A stretch of 18,745 bases of DNA from Acidithiobacillus ferruginosus (lineage in GTDB: Bacteria > Pseudomonadota > Gammaproteobacteria > Acidithiobacillales > Acidithiobacillaceae), in assembly GCF_018854495.1 (NCBI RefSeq), contig NZ_JABBDR010000128.1, positions 1 through 18,745 of the forward strand, written 5' to 3'. Positions 14,443 to 18,745 of this stretch are shown one piece after another; position 1 is the stretch's first letter; each line of letters starts with the position of its first letter. The position numbers and the translations under genes are program-made. The notes beneath the pieces were generated by a model that made no database searches, was not told the DNA's origin, and saw only the letters and a list, made by a program, of their open reading frames with translations.

Positions 14443-16950
14443 TCAAACGCGTGGCGTAATCCGCGCGGCGGTTCGAATATCAGCGATTTGTGTGCCGAGG
14501 GCCTGGAGGTTTTGGCGCATATCGTTGAACACCGGCTGCTCGGCGTCGGGGTCGCTGATGGTGACGATGGCCGTGAACGGTACACCTTCCTCGGGCATAA
14601 CTTCGCCGGCTCGGGTCAGATAATCGATAAACAGCCGCCAGTTCGAAGATGGGCCGACACCCTGCGGGAAGGTCTTGGCGAGAACTTTAACGGGACTCCA
14701 CTTCAGATCGTGCTCGATCAGTTCAGCTTCGACGGCAGGTACTTCCCGCCTCGCAGGAAGATAGGTCGGCTCAAGCCGCCCCAACCATTTACCATCCTGC
14801 TGTTCTTGTTGCAAAGTGGCATTGATGTTCACACGGACGAACTCCGCACCAAATCGGGCATCCAGCGGTGGTGTGGAGATCAGTGTGATCTTCGCTCGAC
14901 CTCGGCACTTTCCGCCTGATCCCACTAGAGATGCGGGCCACGCAAAGCGGAAGTTGATCTGCTGACCACGCCTAATGCGCGATGCGAAAACGAGCGTAAT
15001 CGCATGATCGCCGGTCTCCAGAATTCGATCGGCGGGAGGTGGCATTCCGAAGCCGACCATGTTGCGCGCAATAGGTGCAAGCAGCCTTGCCTGCAATGGC
15101 ACTGGTATTTCCGCGTGGTGAACAAGCAAACCAATCAGGGTCTCACGCGAGACCTCTCCTTCGATGGCGTGGTCAAGCACAGCGGCGGTTTTAGCGACAA
15201 GCGGAGAGGCGTAGCTCGTGCCGCAACCATCGATAATCTTTCCGTCGGGCAGGATTGAGAATAGTCCGTGTCCGAGCATCGGATCCGGTGAGCCCGCGCC
15301 GCCGACATGAGCCAAGTCTGGCTTAACTCCCGCGCGCAGGCCGGGTCCCCGGCGACTGAAACGAGTGGGTGCAAATGGCAGGCAGCCGTTATGCCCAGGT
15401 GGATTAAGCGCAGCAACGGTGACATTGCGTGCACTTTCAGCGGGGGTCAGCAAACCATCGTTGCGGGCGTTAGCGATGCCGGCGAGCGCTGCGGCAGCGT
15501 TGGCAGGCCACTCGACTCGGAAATCCTGGGGTTTTGTATTTCCGGCCGAAATGAACACAACGGCGTTATTGGTCTCTGCAATCTGATCAAGTCTCGCCGC
15601 ATATAGGCTGTATCGGTCTAGTGCGGCCGGCTGAAGAATATTGAGGCTCATGTTGAATACACGCACTCCGTACCGAGCGCGGGTGTCCGAGACGGCTGAT
15701 TCCATTTCGTCGAAGAACTGTGGCAGACCATCCGGATAGTAAGAGGCGAAGGCCCCAGCCCTGCGGTCGTTGGGGAAGATGGCAATATCGACCAATTCTG
15801 CGCCATCAGGTTCCGGGCAGGTTTCTGCGCCATTCAGTGCACTCCCAACCGTAGTCAGTCCACCAATGAAGGTGCCATGGGCAAGATCAACATCTTCATC
15901 TGCAAGAATGTCCCATCGGTGAATCACCCAGTCTGACAGTACCTTACTGATTCCACCATCAATGATGCCTATGCGAGGAAGAGTGCGTTGATTATCGCGG
16001 ATTGGAATGGGCACGTCAGTTGGTCTGGTGCGCGGAGTCTGCGCCGATAAGCTGGCTGCTCGGACCACAATGCCAGGAAGTTCAATCCGTCGGACGAGTG
16101 GGTGGTTATCAAGAAATGCAAGCAGTTTCGCGTGCCGTCTAACGTCTGGATTGAACAAGGACAGGTCACGGCGGCGTTCTCCAACTGGAGCTTCATTGAG
16201 CCGCAGTACGGGCTGATCGCTTGACTGGTCGAGCCGAACGGAAAGAATTGCCTGCTTGTTCGGATGATTTGGCAGCCGCTCAACTTCGAGTCCGCGTTCG
16301 AGCGCATCGAATCCCGCAACAAAACTCTCCACGAGGCGACGATGACCTACGTCGAGGCGATCCCATTCCGAACGCGGCGGTGGGCTTTTGAATAACTCAA
16401 CTTGATAACTACTGCCGGTCATCGGCTTTGAAAGCCAGGCGACGGCTTCCTCGGCTGAAAAGTTCCGGCGGTCTGCCGGTCCATAGAGCTCGATCCTGTC
16501 AATCGCGCCCGCCTCGCTCTTTTGCGCGGACGGGTATGGCTCATCTTTTTGCTTCTTTTTGTTAAACCGCATATTGGTGTAGGTCTCAGCCCTTGCAATC
16601 TCAGCCGCGACCTGCCGAAGCGTACTGGGACTGGCTTCGACAATCATGACGCCGAGATCGCCACCACCCACGACAGGGGTATAATTGTCGCGAAACAATC
16701 TGGTGACAGGCCGATGACTTTTAGCCCAGGCTTCTCGGCGTAAAATGACCTTCACAAAGCCGACGTCTCCTTGCGACTGTGCGCTGAGGACGCCGGAGAT
16801 TGCATCGAGTTGGTTCATGAGGGCGATTCTATGAATTATAAATTCAGCATCGCGGTGCGCAAAGAAGTCTTTATGTCCACCGCCGCCGCCAGCCTCTCGT
16901 GCTTCTTCATAATTTTCTGGATTGAGGACGATCTGGATCGGGCTAGCCAT
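14443..16950 (-). CDS. ietS: IetS-like subtilisin-family serine protease
   Basis: The 835-aa protein has a complete S8 (subtilisin) triad: D331 in RIGIIDGG, H358 in DLAHGT and S579 in GTSYASP, with oxyanion-hole N471 in FISAGN. About 320 residues precede the catalytic domain and 230 follow. There is no signal peptide, so it should act inside the cell. It overlaps the end of the upstream AAA ATPase gene by eight bases. This AAA ATPase plus subtilisin arrangement is that of IetAS, first described as a plasmid-incompatibility locus in Agrobacterium and later reported to protect against phage. The usual model is that the ATPase controls the protease, which harms the infected cell. The substrate is unknown. 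The gene is GC-richer than the cyclase operon, suggesting separate origin. Confidence 0.87.
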   Translation of the reverse strand: MASPIQIVLNPENYEEAREAGGGGGHKDFFAHRDAEFIIHRIALMNQLDAISGVLSAQSQGDVGFVKVILRREAWAKSHRPVTRLFRDNYTPVVGGGDLGVMIVEASPSTLRQVAAEIARAETYTNMRFNKKKQKDEPYPSAQKSEAGAIDRIELYGPADRRNFSAEEAVAWLSKPMTGSSYQVELFKSPPPRSEWDRLDVGHRRLVESFVAGFDALERGLEVERLPNHPNKQAILSVRLDQSSDQPVLRLNEAPVGERRRDLSLFNPDVRRHAKLLAFLDNHPLVRRIELPGIVVRAASLSAQTPRTRPTDVPIPIRDNQRTLPRIGIIDGGISKVLSDWVIHRWDILADEDVDLAHGTFIGGLTTVGSALNGAETCPEPDGAELVDIAIFPNDRRAGAFASYYPDGLPQFFDEMESAVSDTRARYGVRVFNMSLNILQPAALDRYSLYAARLDQIAETNNAVVFISAGNTKPQDFRVEWPANAAAALAGIANARNDGLLTPAESARNVTVAALNPPGHNGCLPFAPTRFSRRGPGLRAGVKPDLAHVGGAGSPDPMLGHGLFSILPDGKIIDGCGTSYASPLVAKTAAVLDHAIEGEVSRETLIGLLVHHAEIPVPLQARLLAPIARNMVGFGMPPPADRILETGDHAITLVFASRIRRGQQINFRFAWPASLVGSGGKCRGRAKITLISTPPLDARFGAEFVRVNINATLQQEQQDGKWLGRLEPTYLPARREVPAVEAELIEHDLKWSPVKVLAKTFPQGVGPSSNWRLFIDYLTRAGEVMPEEGVPFTAIVTISDPDAEQPVFNDMRQNLQALGTQIADIRTAARITPRV

Positions 16951-18136
16951 TCAGCACCCCCGCCTTCACTCGTCCGATCTGGCGGCTCACGGTTGATTTA
17001 TCCTTGCCAGCGATCTCGCCAATGTCTGCCATGGAGAAGCCAAGGATCGGATCGTCCCGCATAGCCCGAAACAAATTGCTCGAATCGTCGAACAGCAGCG
17101 CGCGGCGCTCACTTTGGACACGGGCCGCGTTCAACGTGGCGAACTGGCGCAATGTATCCAGCAGCCCCCGCCTGTCATCTTCTCGAACGGTGGTAGCCTT
17201 CTTATAGGTACGCACCAGAGACTCGATCTCCGCCCCTGTCGAACTCTCGGTGAACCAAGCGATTAACCGCAAATGGATGTCTGGAGCTTTCACGGGCGGC
17301 ATGAAATGCGCGGCGATCGCCTTCCGCATCTCGAAGTCTGGTTTTGGAATTTCGAGCTGAACCTCGAATCGTCGCCAGACAGCCGAGTCGAGGAGCTTGG
17401 GATGGTTAGTGATCCCGATTGTGAAGCCAATATCGCGCCGCATATCGAGGTTCTGCAGGAGCGCGTTCACGACACGCTTGATCTCGCCGACTTCTTGTGG
17501 GTCGTCGCGGACCTTGGCGATTGCGTCGAACTCGTCGAGCAGGAGAATGCAACGATGCCGGTTCGCGAATGTGAACAGATTGCCGATGTTGCGCGCGGTG
17601 GTTCCTAGGAAGGAAGACACCAGGCCATCCAGCTTCACCAATACTACGGGCAAATCGAGTTGCTGAGCGATCCACAGCGCTAGCCGCGTCTTGCCCGTGC
17701 CCGGCGCCCCGTAGATTAGGCAGGTCTTCGATGGTCGGATGTCGATCTCGGACAGGGTTTCGAAATTGGCCCATTCTTCGATGATCGTCCCGATGGCCTG
17801 GCTGACCGTCGCGTTAAACAGTGGTGCGGCCGGTTGAATATCCGCCGGAAAGATCACATCTGCCAGCGCAGCAGCCGTCTCTCGATCGACAGGAACCGGC
17901 GTGTTGCGCGTCAGAGCCTCGCCAGAAATCTGAGACTTCGAACGCTCGATACGGCTCGGCGAAAGCTCCTTCGTCCGATCCGCCGCTGTCAGGATACTGG
18001 TAAGTGCGGCTGACTGCTTGGAATCCCCGTCCTTGGCCAACGCATCGCACAAGCGTTCGATCTGCTTGCGCGATGCTGGCGACGCATCGGCTATCGCTGC
18101 ACGGCAAAGAGCTTGCACGATTGAGAAGTGATCCAT
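16943..18136 (-). CDS. ietA: IetA-like AAA ATPase with C-terminal HTH
   Basis: The 397-aa protein has a classical AAA module: Walker A GAPGTGKT at 143-150, a FLGTTARNIGNLF pore or linker segment around 176-188, Walker B ILLLDEFD at 197-204, sensor-1 N244 in GITNHP, and arginine-finger candidates R255-R256 in WRRFE. The N-terminal 110 residues are helical and probably partner-specific. The C-terminus (SMADIGEIAGKDKSTVSRQI) reads as a helix-turn-helix, which is not expected in a simple protease-unfoldase. AAGGAC just before the ATG serves as ribosome binding site. Overlap with the subtilisin gene implies coupled synthesis. The pairing identifies it as the ATPase of an IetAS-type defence module; the role of the helix-turn-helix (autoregulation or DNA sensing) is inference. 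Confidence 0.87.
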   Translation of the reverse strand: MDHFSIVQALCRAAIADASPASRKQIERLCDALAKDGDSKQSAALTSILTAADRTKELSPSRIERSKSQISGEALTRNTPVPVDRETAAALADVIFPADIQPAAPLFNATVSQAIGTIIEEWANFETLSEIDIRPSKTCLIYGAPGTGKTRLALWIAQQLDLPVVLVKLDGLVSSFLGTTARNIGNLFTFANRHRCILLLDEFDAIAKVRDDPQEVGEIKRVVNALLQNLDMRRDIGFTIGITNHPKLLDSAVWRRFEVQLEIPKPDFEMRKAIAAHFMPPVKAPDIHLRLIAWFTESSTGAEIESLVRTYKKATTVREDDRRGLLDTLRQFATLNAARVQSERRALLFDDSSNLFRAMRDDPILGFSMADIGEIAGKDKSTVSRQIGRVKAGVLNG

Positions 18137-18179
18137 ATTTGTCCTTTTGTGCGTGTTGCACAGTTATGCGTTAAATATG

Positions 18180-18208
18180 CTTATAGTACATATTTTGATG
18201 CATATCAA
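18180..18208 (-). promoter_or_regulatory. Sigma70-type promoter for ietAS
   Basis: On the minus strand TTGATA (18208-18203) and TATAAG (18185-18180) are separated by exactly 17 bases. Each differs from consensus by one base. The transcript would start about 36 bases before the ietA ATG. The surroundings are very AT-rich and contain overlapping ATATGCAT-like repeats, possible sites for autoregulation by the IetA helix-turn-helix. Confidence 0.6.
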
Positions 18209-18540
18209 TACAAATTGTTGCTAAATTTCGAGAATATGATGCGCAAGTCGGCCACCCGTTTCCCGAAACGGTGATCAGGATCCCTGGCCTTTGCGAATTT
18301 CGCATCCAACACGTCTCCTGATCTGGAGTTCACGCAACGCAAGATGCCGGCCGCGACCGAGCGGCTGGGTGATGTCGCTCAGGTCTGGGAGGAGCTATAG
18401 TCATGTATGAACGTCCTCGGTTTTGCAAGATGCCGTAATTGGAGGGCACGGTAGATTTGTCCTTCCAAAAACCCACATATAAACCAAACCTGTATCCCTG
18501 ATGCTGGACTCCGGCCCGGATTCTCGGTATAACGGGCGGC
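18209..18540. other. Intergenic stretch with hairpin and coding remnant
   Basis: CCGTTTC, CC, GAAACGG at 18256-18271 is a perfect 7-bp-arm hairpin with a 2-nt loop and no T-run. From about 18280 to 18400 the plus strand encodes a short frame, including LEFTQRKMPAATERLGDVAQ, ending at TAG (18398-18400). It is open only from a TGA near 18273, has no start with a ribosome binding site, and is probably the tail of a lost gene. The segment looks like mobile-element debris between ietAS and the DruA-like fragment. No intact gene is seen. Confidence 0.3.
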
Positions 18541-18745
18541 ATGGAATCGAAAAAATCCATCCCTCAAATACTCGCAGATATCTGGGCACGCCCGATCGAA
18601 CGCGACGAAGAAGCCCGCTATCAGTCCCAGATGGCGGAGCATCATTATCTGGGTGCGCTGCCTAGCAGCCATACATGGTCGCCCCTGTTTGCCAAGCACT
18701 CAATTGATAACGGTAAGAAGGGTAAAGATTGCAGCCATACATTCG
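18541..18745 (+). CDS. DruA/DUF4338-like protein, 5' fragment, disrupted
   Basis: The first 41 codons encode a peptide with ARPIERDEEARYQ and MAEHHYLGALP, which matches the N-terminal pattern of DUF4338 proteins (annotated as Druantia DruA or as transposase-like). Family members normally continue after HHYLG with a glycine-rich turn and a YVA strand. Here the frame instead reads SSHTWSPLFAKHSIDNGKKG, which does not fit. Similarity therefore stops at about 18663. The frame stays open to the window edge, so I cannot tell insertion from recombination. GCAGCCATACAT occurs right at the junction (18665-18676) and again at 18731-18742, hinting at an element end. The ribosome binding site is weak. 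Confidence 0.5.
   Translation, partial: MESKKSIPQILADIWARPIERDEEARYQSQMAEHHYLGALPSSHTWSPLFAKHSIDNGKKGKDCSHTF
18665..18742 (+). repeat. 12-bp direct repeat at the DruA-like break
   Basis: GCAGCCATACAT is at 18665-18676 and 18731-18742, 66 bp apart. The first copy begins exactly where DUF4338 similarity ends. Read on the minus strand the copies begin ATGTATGGCTGC. Repeated short motifs at a break suggest the end of an inserted element with tandem transposase sites, but the rest lies outside the window. Confidence 0.45.

Overview
This window reads as a mobile, defence-rich accessory region of a proteobacterium. The TnsD and TnsE homologues and the mixed base composition suggest a gamma-proteobacterium or an Acidithiobacillus-like host, but no ribosomal or housekeeping gene is present to settle this.

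Layout. Positions 1-1371 hold no convincing intact gene. They contain decayed insertion-element-like sequence and an unusual cluster of palindromes and inverted repeats built on TTATGTATA (353-833). Positions 1372-6315 (+) are a compact Tn7-type block: tnsC (AAA+ regulator), tnsD (TniQ-family target selector) and tnsE (alternative target selector). The transposase genes tnsA and tnsB are not immediately upstream, as they would be in Tn7. Positions 6316-7170 are an intergenic stretch with three 16-bp direct repeats whose spacing resembles a Tn7 left end.

From 7171 to the end the window is a chain of defence or stability modules. In order these are: a HigB/HigA toxin-antitoxin pair with a probable operator; a 1157-aa MmeI-like single-chain restriction-modification enzyme starting 16 bases after higA; a decayed stretch (11374-11676); a minus-strand three-gene operon of ImmA/IrrE metalloprotease, class III nucleotidyl-cyclase-like protein and small unknown protein (13376-11677); a plus-strand HEPN-like protein; a minus-strand AAA ATPase plus subtilisin pair matching the IetAS defence layout (18136-14443); and the first 41 or so codons of a DruA/DUF4338-like protein that runs into unrelated sequence before the window ends.

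How the parts work together. The tns genes are the likely reason the cargo travels. HigBA next to a restriction-modification enzyme would make loss of the block costly. IetAS, HEPN and the metalloprotease-cyclase operon are plausible independent anti-phage or anti-plasmid modules. The most novel-looking item is the metalloprotease-cyclase-unknown operon. The cyclase keeps both metal-binding aspartates and the catalytic arginine, so a nucleotide signal acting on a protease or on the third protein (a Pycsar-like arrangement) is possible, but this is inference.
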